Shown here: one piece after another, positions 36,209 to 46,497 of the stretch
How the letters are laid out: each line of letters starts with the position of its first letter
Position numbering within the stretch: position 1 is the stretch's first letter
Program-made: the position numbers and the translations under genes
Notes under the pieces: model-generated
Told to the model about the DNA's origin: nothing
Seen by the model: only the letters and a program-made list of their open reading frames with translations
Database searches by the model: none
NCBI RefSeq assembly: GCF_000248055.1
Contig: NZ_BAFC01000072.1
Coordinates: forward strand, 1-60,307
Source: Gordonia sputi NBRC 100414
GTDB lineage: Bacteria > Actinomycetota > Actinomycetes > Mycobacteriales > Mycobacteriaceae
Length of the DNA: 60,307 nucleotides
Direction: 5' to 3'

Positions 36209-37726
36209 GTGGGGCGGCTGCTGACCACGGTGATGGTGGGGCTGCTGGTGTGCGCGGGTTGCGCGTCGACCGATCGCGCCGCCGAGGTCGGGACGATCGA
36301 CTGGGGAGCGTGCGCACACGGTGTGGGCGCAGGCCCGTCGGCCGCGCGGGTGGAGTGCGGGACGCTCGCGGTGCCGCTCGACCCCTCGAAGCCGCACGGT
36401 CGCACGATCACGCTCGCGGTGGCCCGGCTCCGGGCGTCGGAGCGCAGCGACGCGACGGTGATCGTCAATCCCGGAGGGCCAGGGGCCTCGGGCGTCGACT
36501 ATCTCCTCGGAGCCGCGGATCGTCCTGCGGCACAACGATTCACGACGCACAGCGACGTCGTCGCGTTCGACCCTCGTGGGGTCGGTGCGTCGGTCCCGAC
36601 GGTGCGGTGTCGGACAGCGGCCGAACTCGACGCCGAGCGCGAGGCGGACACCGGTGATCGTTCGCCGCAGGGAATCGCTGCCGCCGAGGCGATGAACCGT
36701 GGCGTTGCGCAGAAGTGTTCGACGCGAACCGGCGACGAGTTCCTCGGACTCCTCGGCACCTCCCAGGTCGTCGACGACGTCGACCGGCTCCGCGCGGCAC
36801 TGGGCCGCTCCCGAATCGACTTCATCGGGTTCTCCTACGGCTCGAAGATCGGGCTCGAATACCAGCAGCGCTACCCGGACCGCCTGTTTCGGATGGTCAT
36901 CGACGGGGCGGTCGACCCCGACGCGGCTCCGATTGACGCCGCCGTGACGCAGGCGAGGTCATTCCAGGAGGTGTTCGACGGCTTCGCTCGTGACTGCACG
37001 CGGGTGCCGGGGTGCGCGCTCGGCGCCGACCCCGCGGACGCGCTGGTGCACTACCAACGCCTCGTACGGCCATTGACGCGGAGCCCCGCGCCCGCCGGGT
37101 CTGGTCGCACACTCGACTTCCAATCGGCGGTCGACGGCACGAGTATGGCGCTCTATCGCACCGACCTGTGGCCGACGTTGCGCTCGGGACTCGCCGACCT
37201 CGCTGCCGGACGCGGGGGCGAGTCGCTGATGTCGCTAGCCGACCTGTTGGAGGGCTGGGGACCCGGCGGACGCTATGACAACTCGGCCGACGCCTACCTC
37301 GCGATCGGGTGCGCCGACGGTCCGCGCATCACCGACCGTGCTGACAATGACGACCTCGATCGCAGACTGCGCGCCGCCGCGCCTTACACCGATGACGGTC
37401 GCGGGACCGGGCATGCACCGCTGGATCCGTGCGCCTTCTGGCCGCCGATCAGTGACGCAGCGGCGACGTCGAGCCAGAGCATGCAGTCGGAGACCGGAGC
37501 GGCGGCGAGCGTGCCGTCTCCCGCGCCGCTGGTCGTCGCCGTGACGCATGATCCGGCGACGCCGTACGCCGTGGGCGAGGAGATTGCTCGGCGCACCCGC
37601 GGCACGTTGATCACAGTCGACGGATACGGCCATACTGCGGCGCTACAGGGTAATCGGTGCGTCGACAGGGCCGTCGACGATTACCTTTCGAATCTCGCTG
37701 AGTTGAATGGGCCTCTCGCATGCTGA
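36209..37726 (+). CDS. Exported alpha/beta-hydrolase protease, CaeA/Rv2224c family lipoprotein
   Basis: About 505 residues from GTG 36209. A short lipoprotein-like signal ([17 protein letters not shown]) ends at Cys18, though Cys at -3 is unusual. Then a tripeptidyl-peptidase (TAP)-like hydrolase: [10 protein letters not shown] oxyanion loop, nucleophile Ser209 in GFSYGS, Asp in THDPATPY and His in GYGHTA, plus the TAP C-terminal domain. M. tuberculosis Rv2224c (CaeA/Hip1) is a cell-envelope protease of this type in the same place before glnA2. An in-frame GTG at 36143 is an alternative start; this one has AGGG close upstream. Confidence 0.85.
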   Translation: MGRLLTTVMVGLLVCAGCASTDRAAEVGTIDWGACAHGVGAGPSAARVECGTLAVPLDPSKPHGRTITLAVARLRASERSDATVIVNPGGPGASGVDYLLGAADRPAAQRFTTHSDVVAFDPRGVGASVPTVRCRTAAELDAEREADTGDRSPQGIAAAEAMNRGVAQKCSTRTGDEFLGLLGTSQVVDDVDRLRAALGRSRIDFIGFSYGSKIGLEYQQRYPDRLFRMVIDGAVDPDAAPIDAAVTQARSFQEVFDGFARDCTRVPGCALGADPADALVHYQRLVRPLTRSPAPAGSGRTLDFQSAVDGTSMALYRTDLWPTLRSGLADLAAGRGGESLMSLADLLEGWGPGGRYDNSADAYLAIGCADGPRITDRADNDDLDRRLRAAAPYTDDGRGTGHAPLDPCAFWPPISDAAATSSQSMQSETGAAASVPSPAPLVVAVTHDPATPYAVGEEIARRTRGTLITVDGYGHTAALQGNRCVDRAVDDYLSNLAELNGPLAC

Positions 37727-37811
37727 GATGGCTGCGCCAAATGTGCAGGTTGTCGAGTTTGAATTATGAACGTAACACCGATTTAACAGGCTACTTCTAA
37801 TGTCGGCGGTC

Positions 37812-39152
37812 ATGGATCGCCAAAAGGAATTCGTGCTGCGGACCCTCGAAGAGCGCGACATCCGATTCGTTCGTCTCTGGTTCACCGACGTCCTGGGATA
37901 TCTGAAATCCGTGGCGATCGCGCCCGCAGAACTCGAAGGCGCGTTCTCAGAGGGTATAGGTTTCGACGGCTCGGCCATCGAAGGATTCTCGCGTGTCTCC
38001 GAAGCCGACACCGTCGCCAAGCCCGATCCGTCGACGTTCCAGATCCTGCCGTGGACCACGTCGTCGGGCAGGCATCACTCGGCACGCATGTTCTGCGACA
38101 TCGTGATGCCCGACGGCACACCGAGTTGGGCCGACTCGCGGCACGTGCTGCGTCGCCAGCTCAACAAGGCAGCTGACCAGGGATTCAGCTGCTACGTACA
38201 CCCCGAGATCGAGTTCTTCCTCCTCAAGGACGCCCCCCTCGACGGCAGCGTCCCAACGCCCGCCGACAGCGGTGGCTACTTCGACCAGGCCGTGCACGAC
38301 GCCGCTCCCAACTTCCGTCGGCACGCGATCGAGGCGCTCGAGTCGATGGGCATTTCCGTCGAGTTCTCGCATCACGAAGGCGCGCCGGGACAGCAGGAGA
38401 TCGACCTGCGTTACGCCGATGCGCTCTCGATGGCCGACAACGTGATGACGTTCCGGTACCTGATCAAGGAGGTCGCGATCGGTGAGGGTGTCTGGGCGAC
38501 GTTCATGCCCAAACCCTTCAGCGATCACCCCGGATCGGCGATGCACACCCACATGAGCCTGTTCGAGGGCGACGCCAACGCCTTCCACAACCCCGACGAC
38601 CCGATGCAGTTGTCGGAGACCGGCAAGAAGTTCATCGCGGGAATCCTGCACCACGCCAACGAGATCAGTGCGGTCACCAATCAGTGGGTGAACAGCTACA
38701 AGCGCCTGATCTACGGTGGGGAGGCACCGACCGCGGCCACCTGGGGCGGCGCGAACCGCTCGGCACTCGTGCGTCTGCCGCTCTACACGCCGAACAAGGC
38801 GTCGTCGCGCCGCGTCGAGGTCCGCAGCCCCGATTCGGCCTGCAACCCCTACCTGACCTTCGCGGTGCTGCTCGCCGCTGGGTTGAAGGGGATCGTCGAG
38901 GATTACGAACTGCCCGACGAGGCCGAAGACGACGTGTGGGCACTCACGCCTGCGGAGCGTCGCGCAATGGGTTACAAGGAACTGCCCGGCAGCCTTGCCG
39001 ACGCGCTACACCAGATGGAGAAGTCGGAGTTGCTGGCAGAGACGCTCGGCGAGCATGTCTTCGACTACTTCCTGCGCAACAAATGGGCTGAATGGGACAA
39101 CTACCGCAGCCTGGTCACCCCGTTCGAGTTGAGGAACTACCTCCCGCTGTAG
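37812..39152 (+). CDS. glnA2: Glutamine synthetase type I, GlnA2
   Basis: A 446-residue GS-I subunit without the adenylylation loop insert of GlnA1. Blocks: GIGFDGSAIEGF, YVHPEIEFFLL, ADNVMTFRYLIKEVA, PGSAMHTHMS, NSYKRLIYGGEAPT, NRSALVRLP and RRVEVRSPDSACNPYL. Start MDRQKEFVLRTLEERD matches the conserved N-terminus; an in-frame ATG 12 bases upstream has CAGG about 9 bases before it. GlnA2 may be a minor GS or a polyamine or other gamma-glutamyl ligase. A weak GlnR-like pair GTAAC-N6-TTAAC lies at 37772-37787. Confidence 0.92.
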   Translation: MDRQKEFVLRTLEERDIRFVRLWFTDVLGYLKSVAIAPAELEGAFSEGIGFDGSAIEGFSRVSEADTVAKPDPSTFQILPWTTSSGRHHSARMFCDIVMPDGTPSWADSRHVLRRQLNKAADQGFSCYVHPEIEFFLLKDAPLDGSVPTPADSGGYFDQAVHDAAPNFRRHAIEALESMGISVEFSHHEGAPGQQEIDLRYADALSMADNVMTFRYLIKEVAIGEGVWATFMPKPFSDHPGSAMHTHMSLFEGDANAFHNPDDPMQLSETGKKFIAGILHHANEISAVTNQWVNSYKRLIYGGEAPTAATWGGANRSALVRLPLYTPNKASSRRVEVRSPDSACNPYLTFAVLLAAGLKGIVEDYELPDEAEDDVWALTPAERRAMGYKELPGSLADALHQMEKSELLAETLGEHVFDYFLRNKWAEWDNYRSLVTPFELRNYLPL

Positions 39153-39209
39153 CTGCTTTGTTGGCAACCCGTGTCCGGTATCAGTGGGCGGGGCGCTATT
39201 TTCTTAGGT

Positions 39210-42200
39210 GTGACAACACTTCGAGGGCGGGGCGGCGTACCGGCGGTGGGGCGTCTGGGTCTGCTCGACCCTGACGCCGAGAAGAATCTCTCCGACCTCG
39301 GGTGGAACAACGAGGAGTCCATCGAACTGCTGTGGGCGTTGTCGCGCTCACCCGACGCCGACCTCGCGCTGCGCGCGATCGTCCGGATGCGATCGCAGGT
39401 GGGCGACGACTGGTCGGAAATCGACACGCTGCTGCGCACGGACAAGGGCTTTCGCGGTCGGTTCCTGGCGGTCCTCGGGTCGTCGGACGCCCTCGGCGAC
39501 CACATGGTGGCCGAGCCGGAGGCGTGGCGTCGTCTGATTCCGGCCGAACTCCCCGACACCGACGAGATCAACCGGCAGATGCTCGCGGCCGTCGACGCGG
39601 TCGCCGAGCCGGGCGAGACCGAGCGGGGCAACAAGATCTACCGCGCGGGATTCAGCGGCCCGAAGGCCGTGGTGGCGTTGCGGGCGGCCTACCGCAACCT
39701 CGTCTTGCAGGTTGCGGCGCACGATGTCGCATCGACGGTCGAGGACGAACCGGTCATCTGGTTTCCCGAGATCGGAGCGCTCCTCGCCGACCTCGCCGAC
39801 GCCGCGCTGACCGCGGCGCTGGCCGTCGCATTCCGCGAGGTGTGTGGCGACAAGCCGATCCCGGTCAGGCTCGCGGTGATCGCTATGGGCAAATGCGGTG
39901 CACGAGAACTGAATTACGTCAGCGACGTCGACGTGGTGTTCGTCAGTGAGCCGGCAGACGGAACGTCGGCACGCATCGCGGGGGAGATGATGCGCGTCGG
40001 GTCGTTGGCCTTCTTCGAGGTCGACGCCGCGCTGCGCCCAGAAGGCAAGTCCGGGGCGCTCACCCGCACGCTCGATTCGCACGTCGCCTACTACAACCGG
40101 TGGGCGAAGACGTGGGAGTTCCAGGCGCAGCTGAAGGCGCGACCGATGACCGGCGACATGGAACTCGGGCAGCGGTATCACGACGCCATCAACCCGATGG
40201 TGTGGCAGGCATCCGAGCGCGACGACTTCGTGCCCGAGGTCCAGGCGATGCGACGTCGTGTGGAATCGCTTGTGCCCGAAGAAGAACGCGACCGCAACCT
40301 CAAGCTCGGCAGCGGCAGTATTCGCGACGTCGAGTTCGCCGTGCAGATGCTGCAGATGGTCCACGGCCGCGTCGACGAGTCGCTGCGGGTCCGTTCGACC
40401 GTCGAGGCACTCGATGCGCTGACGGCGGGTGGATACGTCGGCCGCGACGACGGCGCCAACCTCAATGCGTCGTATCAGTTCCTCCGGCTGCTCGAACACC
40501 GGCTGCAGTTGCAGCGCATGTCGCGAACCCACCTGCTCCCGGAGCTCGACGACGACGACAACATGAGGTGGCTTGCCCGCGCCGCGCACATCAGGCGGGA
40601 GGGCGACCTCGACGCAACGTCGGTGCTGCGCAGGCAGATCAAGCATCAGAGCCTCCGTGTGCGACGACTGCACCAGAAGCTCTTCTACCGCCCGCTGCTC
40701 GAAGCCGCGGTCCGCCTGGACACCACTGAACTGACGCTGACAGACGAGTCGGCGCAGCGGCGCCTCTCCGCGCTCGGCTATGCGCAGCCCGAGCGGGCAC
40801 TCAGTCATATCCGTGCGCTGGCATCCGCGTCGGGTCGACGTGGTCAGGTGCAGCGTTTGATCCTGCCGCAGTTGCTCGAATACATCGGTGACACACCGGA
40901 TCCCGACGCCGGTCTGCTGAACTATCGCAGGCTGTGCGACGTGATGGACAACGACTGGTTCCTGCGTCTGCTGCGTGACGACGGAGTCGTCGCGGCTCGT
41001 CTGATGCATGTGCTTGGCACGTCGGAGTACATCGCCAACCTGCTGATGCGTTCGCCTGAGGTGATCAATCTCTACACCGACGGTGCCGACGGCCCACGAC
41101 TGTGCGAGGTACGTCCGGAGGACGTGGCGAAGGGACTCGTCGCGTCGACAGTGCGACAGCCCGACCTGCGTCGAGCGGTTGCGGCAGCGCGGTCGCATCG
41201 GCGTGCCGAACTCGCGCGTATTGCGTCCGCGGATGTTCTCGGCCTGCTCGACGTACCGCAGGTGTGCGAGGCGCTGTCGAGTGTCTGGGCCGCAGTTCTC
41301 AACGCCGCGTTGACGTTTGCGATCCAGGATTCCGAACGCGTCGAGGGCCGCGCGGCACCCGCGCGGATCGCGGTGATCGGTATGGGTCGGCTCGGCGGTG
41401 GCGAACTCGGCTACGGTTCCGACGCCGACGTGCTCTTCGTCTGCCAACCGAATCCCGGCGAAGACGAGACCAAGGCCGTGCGGTGGGCGCAGACCATCGC
41501 CGAGGTGGTCCGCTCGATGCTTGGAACGCCCAGCGACGACCCGCCGCTGATCGTCGACACAGGGTTGCGCCCGGAAGGGCGCAACGGACCCGTCGTGCGC
41601 ACGCTCGCCGCCTACGCCGCGTACTACGAGCAGTGGGCCCAGGCGTGGGAGGTGCAGGCACTGCTTCGCGCACACCAGGTCGCGGGCGACGAGGATCTCG
41701 GAATCGAGTTCCTGCACATGGCCGATCGCATCCGCTACCCCGAAGGTGGCGTCTCCGCTGACTCTGTCAAAGAGATCCGTCGAATCAAGGCTCGTGTCGA
41801 TGCCGAGCGGTTGCCACGCGGAGCAGATCCGGCCACCCACACCAAGCTCGGCCGCGGTGGACTCGCCGACATCGAGTGGACCGTCCAACTGCTGCAGCTG
41901 AAGTACGGACACCGCTACCAGTCGCTGCACAACACGTCGACGCTGCAGTCGCTCGACGCGATCGGGTCGGCGGAACTGCTCGCCGAAGACGACGTCGCGC
42001 TGCTCAAGGACGCGTGGATCACCGCGACCAAGGCACGCAACTGCCTGGTCCTGGTGCGCGGCAAACCCGTCGATCAGCTCCCCGGCCCGGGAAAGCAGTT
42101 GCGGCAGATAGCATTTGCTGCAGGCTGGCCGGAGGATCAGGCGGCCGAGTTCCTCGACCACTACCTCCGGGTCACCCGCCGCGCAAAAGCCGTTGTACTC

Positions 42201-42218
42201 AAGGTCTTCGGCGCTTGA
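39210..42218 (+). CDS. glnE: Bifunctional [glutamine synthetase] adenylyltransferase/deadenylase GlnE
   Basis: A 1002-residue enzyme with two nucleotidyltransferase domains, each followed by a helical domain: deadenylylase site [10 protein letters not shown] (about 240-250) and adenylyltransferase site [10 protein letters not shown] (about 735-745). It modifies GlnA1 at its conserved Tyr. Start GTG 39210: TATTTT 7 bases upstream suggests a leaderless or near-leaderless mRNA, and no SD is present; an in-frame ORF from 39171 is less likely. The stop lies inside a 20-bp tandem repeat that links to the next gene. Confidence 0.93.
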   Translation: MTTLRGRGGVPAVGRLGLLDPDAEKNLSDLGWNNEESIELLWALSRSPDADLALRAIVRMRSQVGDDWSEIDTLLRTDKGFRGRFLAVLGSSDALGDHMVAEPEAWRRLIPAELPDTDEINRQMLAAVDAVAEPGETERGNKIYRAGFSGPKAVVALRAAYRNLVLQVAAHDVASTVEDEPVIWFPEIGALLADLADAALTAALAVAFREVCGDKPIPVRLAVIAMGKCGARELNYVSDVDVVFVSEPADGTSARIAGEMMRVGSLAFFEVDAALRPEGKSGALTRTLDSHVAYYNRWAKTWEFQAQLKARPMTGDMELGQRYHDAINPMVWQASERDDFVPEVQAMRRRVESLVPEEERDRNLKLGSGSIRDVEFAVQMLQMVHGRVDESLRVRSTVEALDALTAGGYVGRDDGANLNASYQFLRLLEHRLQLQRMSRTHLLPELDDDDNMRWLARAAHIRREGDLDATSVLRRQIKHQSLRVRRLHQKLFYRPLLEAAVRLDTTELTLTDESAQRRLSALGYAQPERALSHIRALASASGRRGQVQRLILPQLLEYIGDTPDPDAGLLNYRRLCDVMDNDWFLRLLRDDGVVAARLMHVLGTSEYIANLLMRSPEVINLYTDGADGPRLCEVRPEDVAKGLVASTVRQPDLRRAVAAARSHRRAELARIASADVLGLLDVPQVCEALSSVWAAVLNAALTFAIQDSERVEGRAAPARIAVIGMGRLGGGELGYGSDADVLFVCQPNPGEDETKAVRWAQTIAEVVRSMLGTPSDDPPLIVDTGLRPEGRNGPVVRTLAAYAAYYEQWAQAWEVQALLRAHQVAGDEDLGIEFLHMADRIRYPEGGVSADSVKEIRRIKARVDAERLPRGADPATHTKLGRGGLADIEWTVQLLQLKYGHRYQSLHNTSTLQSLDAIGSAELLAEDDVALLKDAWITATKARNCLVLVRGKPVDQLPGPGKQLRQIAFAAGWPEDQAAEFLDHYLRVTRRAKAVVLKVFGA

Positions 42219-42280
42219 TGAGAGTTTGTAGGGCTCGATGAGAGTTGGTGGGGCTTGATGAGAGTTGGTGGGGCTTGATG
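42216..42280 (+). repeat. Triple 20-bp repeat forming a chain of micro-ORFs
   Basis: Copies at 42221-42240, 42241-42260 and 42261-42280 (the last two identical) follow an initial TTGATG at the glnE stop. Each copy ends with ATG and has a GGTGGGG-type SD. The ATGs at 42218, 42238 and 42258 each open a six- or seven-codon ORF (MRVGGA type) whose stop overlaps the next ATG; the last ATG (42278) starts the EEP gene. Confidence 0.85.
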
Positions 42281-43228
42281 CGCCGGTTCTTCAGGTTCGC
42301 ACTGCTGCTCGTCGGCTGGGCCATGGTGGTCGCAGTCGGTGTCGCGGTCTGGCTGCACTACTCTCGCTCGCGCGGTGAACTGACCATCTTCCTCACCAGC
42401 GCGGTGCCGTTCGCGATCGTGCCCGGAGTGCTCGCCGTCGTCGTGTTCGTCGTGTTCCGACGCTGGTTGACTCTGCCGGTGGCGATCGCCGCGGTACTGG
42501 CGTTGTGCTTCACACAGTTGCCGTTGTGGGTCGGGCAGTCGCCGCCCGCGGGGGAGCGGTTCACCGTGCTGACGGCCAACCTGCTGTTCGGCGGCGCCGA
42601 CGTCGACCAACTTGCCGATGTGGTGACGCGCGAAGGCGTCGATTTCGCGTCGTTTCAGGAGGTGACGCCCGAGTCGCTCACGCGATTGCAGGCCAGTGGT
42701 GTCGGCCGGGAGTTGCCGTACTCGTATGCTTCGCCCGGCACGCTCGCGATGGGAACCGCGATCTTCAGTCGTACGCCGCTGACCGGGCAGGGAGAGATCG
42801 ATCCGAACACCGCGCTGCACAATCTGAAGGCGCGCACCGATCTGCCCGGCGCACGCGACACCCAGGTGTTCGCGATGCATCCAGGAGCCCCGTTGCGAGG
42901 CCGCACGGATGTCTGGGTACGCGACATGGGCCTGCTGCACGCTCGGATGCAGTCGATTCCGGCGGGGCGGGCAATCATGGCGGGCGACTTCAACGCGACG
43001 TGGGATCAGGTGCGCTACCGCGACTTCCTCCAGAACGGATTCGCCGACACCACAGAGCAATCCGGCGCGGGTTTCGTGCCCACCTATCCGACGGACAAGT
43101 GGGGCGGCACGCCGTTCCTCGCGCTCGATCACGTCGTCGTCCGCGGATTCATCGCGTCGTCGGTTGATACCTTCGACCTCCGCGGTTCCGATCACCGGGG
43201 CGTGGTGGTATCACTGGTTGCATCATGA
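42278..43228 (+). CDS. Endonuclease/exonuclease/phosphatase family membrane protein
   Basis: A 316-residue protein with three N-terminal transmembrane helices (about 5-90) and an EEP catalytic domain (about 100-316). Active-site motifs: LTANLLFG, Glu in SFQEVTPE, GDFNATW and the terminal GSDHRGVV. The catalytic part would face outside. Substrates of such proteins range from nucleic acids to phospholipid or inositol phosphates. Start ATG 42278 is the end of the micro-ORF chain and has GGTGGGG 4 bases upstream. Its stop overlaps the heme-oxygenase ATG (ATGA). Confidence 0.87.
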   Translation: MRRFFRFALLLVGWAMVVAVGVAVWLHYSRSRGELTIFLTSAVPFAIVPGVLAVVVFVVFRRWLTLPVAIAAVLALCFTQLPLWVGQSPPAGERFTVLTANLLFGGADVDQLADVVTREGVDFASFQEVTPESLTRLQASGVGRELPYSYASPGTLAMGTAIFSRTPLTGQGEIDPNTALHNLKARTDLPGARDTQVFAMHPGAPLRGRTDVWVRDMGLLHARMQSIPAGRAIMAGDFNATWDQVRYRDFLQNGFADTTEQSGAGFVPTYPTDKWGGTPFLALDHVVVRGFIASSVDTFDLRGSDHRGVVVSLVAS

Positions 43229-43854
43229 CGACCATCTCCCAACGGCTGCGCGAGGCAACCGCCGTCGCACACCAGCAGGCCGAGAGTGCCACCTTCATCG
43301 ACGATCTGCTGTCGGGCCGCCTCGACGCCGACCAGTACGGACGGCTGGCAGCGCAGTTGTACTTCGTCTACCGCGCGCTCGAAGAGGTCGGCTCGGCGTT
43401 GGCCGGAGACCCGATTGCCGACGCCGTGCTCGACGACCGCCTGCGTCGGACCGAAAGGCTCCGCTCCGACCTCGTCGCACTCGGGATCGACCCGGAGATG
43501 ATCACGCCACTGCCTGCCGTGCAACGGTATGTCGACACGATCGAGGCGACGGTCCACGACCCGGCACGGTACGTCGCGCACCACTACACGCGGTACCTCG
43601 GCGATCTGTCGGGCGGACAGGTTGTCGCTCATCGCATGCGCGAACACTACGGCCTCGACGCGTCGACGCTGAGTTTCTACGCGTTCGACGGCATCGACAA
43701 GCTCAAGCGCTACAAGGACGCCTATCGCGACCGGATCGATGCGCTCGACATCGACGAGGACGACGTCGACAACCTTGTGGCGGAAGCGATCTCGGCGTTC
43801 GAGTTGAATCAGGAACTGTTTGCCGATCTCGACGGGGACGCGACCGCAGCGTGA
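43225..43854 (+). CDS. hmuO: Biliverdin-producing heme oxygenase
   Basis: A 209-residue all-helical heme oxygenase of the HmuO/HO-1 family, which opens heme to biliverdin, CO and Fe2+. The proximal ligand His16 lies in ATAVAHQQAES and the distal helix in YLGDLSGGQVVA. The enzyme gives iron from heme in actinomycetes. Its start overlaps the EEP gene, an unusual partner; no heme importer or DtxR/IdeR-like box was noticed here. Convergent with the Dcu gene, 18 bp apart. Confidence 0.92.
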   Translation: MTTISQRLREATAVAHQQAESATFIDDLLSGRLDADQYGRLAAQLYFVYRALEEVGSALAGDPIADAVLDDRLRRTERLRSDLVALGIDPEMITPLPAVQRYVDTIEATVHDPARYVAHHYTRYLGDLSGGQVVAHRMREHYGLDASTLSFYAFDGIDKLKRYKDAYRDRIDALDIDEDDVDNLVAEAISAFELNQELFADLDGDATAA

Positions 43855-43872
43855 TCTATCCCGGAGGCCCGG

Positions 43873-45225
43873 TCAGTACACCACTGCTTGTATGAGCAGG
43901 CCTGCGGCGACGGAGAACACCGCGCACAAGAGCATCGGCACCAGGAACGAGCCGTTGATCAGGAATGAGCCCTGCTTGGTCGACCCGGTCTTGTCGGTCA
44001 GGATGCAGGCTTGGCCGAGGCCACTCATCGACGCGAGTACGTTGTTGCCGACCGTGGCGCCGAGCATGCCAGCCATAGGTCCGACACCCAGACCTGCCGT
44101 GAGTGCCGCCGGGACGATGATCGCGACGGTTGCCGACTGACTCTGGATCAGCGCTGTCAACGCGAACAGGATGAAGGCGAAGAGCACGACGGACAGCCCG
44201 ATGGCACTGTTGACGAACGAGACGATCTCGTCTGTGTGGTCGTTGAAAATGGTGCCCGCCAGTACCGGCACCGTGGTCAGCAACAGTGCCGCGATCAGGC
44301 CGGTACCGATGATGTCTTCCTCCAGCACTCGCTTCGTCTTGATCTTGCAGACGATCATGATCAAACCGGCGACGGCGAACATGATGATCGGGATCAGGAA
44401 GGTCATCGACACGGTCGCCTCTTCAAAGGTCCCGTCGGACAGCGACTTCTCGTAGTGCGGGCGCAGAGACTGGAACAGTCCCAGTACGACACCGATGATC
44501 ACGCCGACCAGGAAGATGTAGGCGCTCCACGCCGCTCGCGGCGGCAGCTCGCGATCGACCTCCTCGCCGGCCGGCCTGGGTGGTTCCACCTCGCCGGCCG
44601 CCAAGCGCCGCTGATACTCCGGGTCGTCGTCGAGATTCTTCCCCCACCGCGACATGAGCAACGAAGTCAGGATCGTCGCGATGAGTGTGCTGGGGACGGT
44701 GACGAGCAGAATCTTGCCCAGAGTGTTGCCCGTGCCCTCGGTCAGTGTGAGGAAGATGTACGTCACCGCTGCCACCGGGCTGGCCAGCAGTGCGAGTTGG
44801 GAGACGGTGGTTGCCGTCGAGAGGATTCGTTCCGGCCGGATCTTGGCCGCGTACGAGACCTCGTACATGATCGGGATCAGCGCGAAGGCGATGTTGCCGG
44901 TACCTGACAGCACGGTGAACAGCCACACCACCAGCGGTCCGACGACGGGTATCTGTGTGGGATGGGCCCGCAACGCCTTCTCGGCGATGCCGACGAGATA
45001 GTCCATGCCGCCGGCCGCAGACATCGCTGCACTGGCCGAAATAACCGCCAGCACAATGAAAATGGCGGTCAGCGGTGGGGATGCCGGCCGCAGACGCATG
45101 AACTCGACGAGGATGAAAACCGAGACGCCGGACATACCGATGAGCGCCATCGGGCCGTACTTGGCTCCTAGTGCCAAAGGGATCAGAAACAGCAGGATCT
45201 GGACGATGACGTATAGCGCGTACAC
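43873..45225 (-). CDS. Anaerobic C4-dicarboxylate transporter, DcuA/DcuB family
   Basis: A 450-residue membrane protein with about 11-12 hydrophobic segments and the Dcu signatures GGMDYLVGIAEKALR, LSGTGNIAFALIPIM, GNTLGKILLV and LTALIQSQSATVAIIVPAAL. It exchanges fumarate, succinate, malate or aspartate. GTG start at 45225 with a strong SD (GGAGGAAA). Dcu systems are known from facultative anaerobes, so presence in an otherwise aerobic actinomycete is notable. A TGTGT-N5-ACACA dyad lies about 90-105 bp upstream. Confidence 0.88.
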   Translation of the reverse strand: MYALYVIVQILLFLIPLALGAKYGPMALIGMSGVSVFILVEFMRLRPASPPLTAIFIVLAVISASAAMSAAGGMDYLVGIAEKALRAHPTQIPVVGPLVVWLFTVLSGTGNIAFALIPIMYEVSYAAKIRPERILSTATTVSQLALLASPVAAVTYIFLTLTEGTGNTLGKILLVTVPSTLIATILTSLLMSRWGKNLDDDPEYQRRLAAGEVEPPRPAGEEVDRELPPRAAWSAYIFLVGVIIGVVLGLFQSLRPHYEKSLSDGTFEEATVSMTFLIPIIMFAVAGLIMIVCKIKTKRVLEEDIIGTGLIAALLLTTVPVLAGTIFNDHTDEIVSFVNSAIGLSVVLFAFILFALTALIQSQSATVAIIVPAALTAGLGVGPMAGMLGATVGNNVLASMSGLGQACILTDKTGSTKQGSFLINGSFLVPMLLCAVFSVAAGLLIQAVVY

Positions 45226-45589
45226 GGGTGTTTCCTCCGGCCGGGCACACGGCCGCGGGCATGGGTATGTGGCTGGAGTCGAGCCACTTGAGCTCAATTC
45301 GAGATGCATGATCTTGTGTTGTTCACACACCATAAGACCAATCGCCATGGGGAATAGGCCGATCCCTTGGCGAGGCGCGGAATCGCATTGAATTGGTCAC
45401 GAATCCGCGGCTGTCCGAGTCGCAGGAGTCAACGATGTTGTGCGCGTATGTATTTCGTGCCGATTGGATTTATGAATTAATTCAAATGATTCGCCGAGTG
45501 CACTCGACCCATCCACGGGATTCGGTCACGAGTTTCCTTTTCTGGCATACAGACAAAGACGCCTATTGCGCGGCAGGTCTGACCAGGCC
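45226..45589. other. 364-bp gap: dcu promoter region and junction with a broken MFS gene
   Basis: No convincing gene. The left part is the dcu upstream region with the dyad TGTGT-TGTTC-ACACA (45315-45329), which loosely resembles CRP/FNR-type sites. The middle (about 45440-45560) is visibly richer in A+T than its surroundings (for example TTTATGAATTAATTCAAATG), as if of other origin. Homology to the MFS transporter begins abruptly at about 45590. Confidence 0.5.
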
Positions 45590-46465
45590 GGTGCGGTCAA
45601 GGAGTTCGCCGCGGAAGGATGGTCGGTGGACGGGGCGGTCGCACTCGTCGTCGGACTCACGCTCGGTGCGGTCTTCGTTGCGCGTCAACGACGGCTCGAC
45701 GACCCGATGATCGACCTCGACCTCTTCGACGATCGGCGCTTCACTGTGTCGATCTGGACCAACGTCGTGTGTATGTTCGCGCTGCTCGGGAACTCGATCA
45801 TCGTGACGCAGTATCTGCAGTCGGTGCTCGGCTACTCGCCGCTGAAGGCCGCGCTGTGGAGTATCGCGCCCAGCGCGTTGGTCGCTGTGGCCGCACCACT
45901 GGCAGCCGTCGCCTCGGTGCGATGGGGCAGACCGACGGTGATGATCGCCGGATTGCTGACAGGAGCAGCAGGATTCGGGGTGCTCGCGGGATTGCTCGGG
46001 GTGCACACGCTTCTCGTCGCACTGATCGGGTCGACGTTGCTCGCGACGGGGATCGTTTCGGCATCGTCGCTGATCGCCGACTACGTGATGGGTGTCGCGC
46101 CTGCCGACCGTGCGGGTGCGACGTCGGGGCTGTTGGAGACGTCGAGCGAACTCGGTGGAGCGGTCGGTATCGCGCTGCTCGGAAGTGTGCTGAACCTGGT
46201 GTATCGCATGGCTTTTCCGGCGCAGCCGGCAGTCGGGGAGGCGGGCACGAGCCTCGCGGGCGCAACGGCAACCGCGCGACATCTCGACGAGGACCGGGCA
46301 TCGAGTGTGCTCGATGCCGCCCGCGGAGCTTTCGTCGATGGGGCGTCGGCCGCGGCGTGGGTTGGCTGCGGAGTGCTTCTGGCCACGGCGCTGCTCGTGG
46401 TCTGCATGACGACGACGTCGGACATGCAGGCCACCGACAAGAGCGTGAACGAACAGGTGGGGTGA
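45590..46465 (+). pseudogene. C-terminal part of a DHA2 (EmrB/QacA) MFS drug transporter
   Basis: About 290 residues that match only the second half of a 14-helix transporter: GAVKEFAAEGWSVDGAVALVVGLTLGAVF, then FVARQRRLDDPMIDLDLF, SVLGYSPLKAALWSIAP and SSLIADYVMGVAPADRAGATSGLLETSSELGGAVG-type motifs. Intact members have about 480-540 residues. The N-terminal half with motifs A and C is missing, and the upstream sequence is AT-richer and unrelated. No start codon with SD is present, so the remaining reading frame is probably not expressed. Confidence 0.75.
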
Positions 46466-46497
46466 CTCAGGAGCAGTGACAGCTCAGGAGCAGTGAC

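Noticed and set aside
37727..37811. Confident GlnR box before glnA2
   Set aside because: Only GTAAC-N6-TTAAC, with the second half-site matching poorly; mentioned only as a weak resemblance.
39348..42161. A 937-codon open frame antisense to glnE
   Set aside because: It is a mirror of GlnE in a high-G+C genome with few stops; its translation has no domain, while the plus strand is a clear full-length GlnE.
45393..45710. 105-codon ORF at the MFS junction
   Set aside because: No SD and no recognisable family; its second half is the MFS relic read in another frame.
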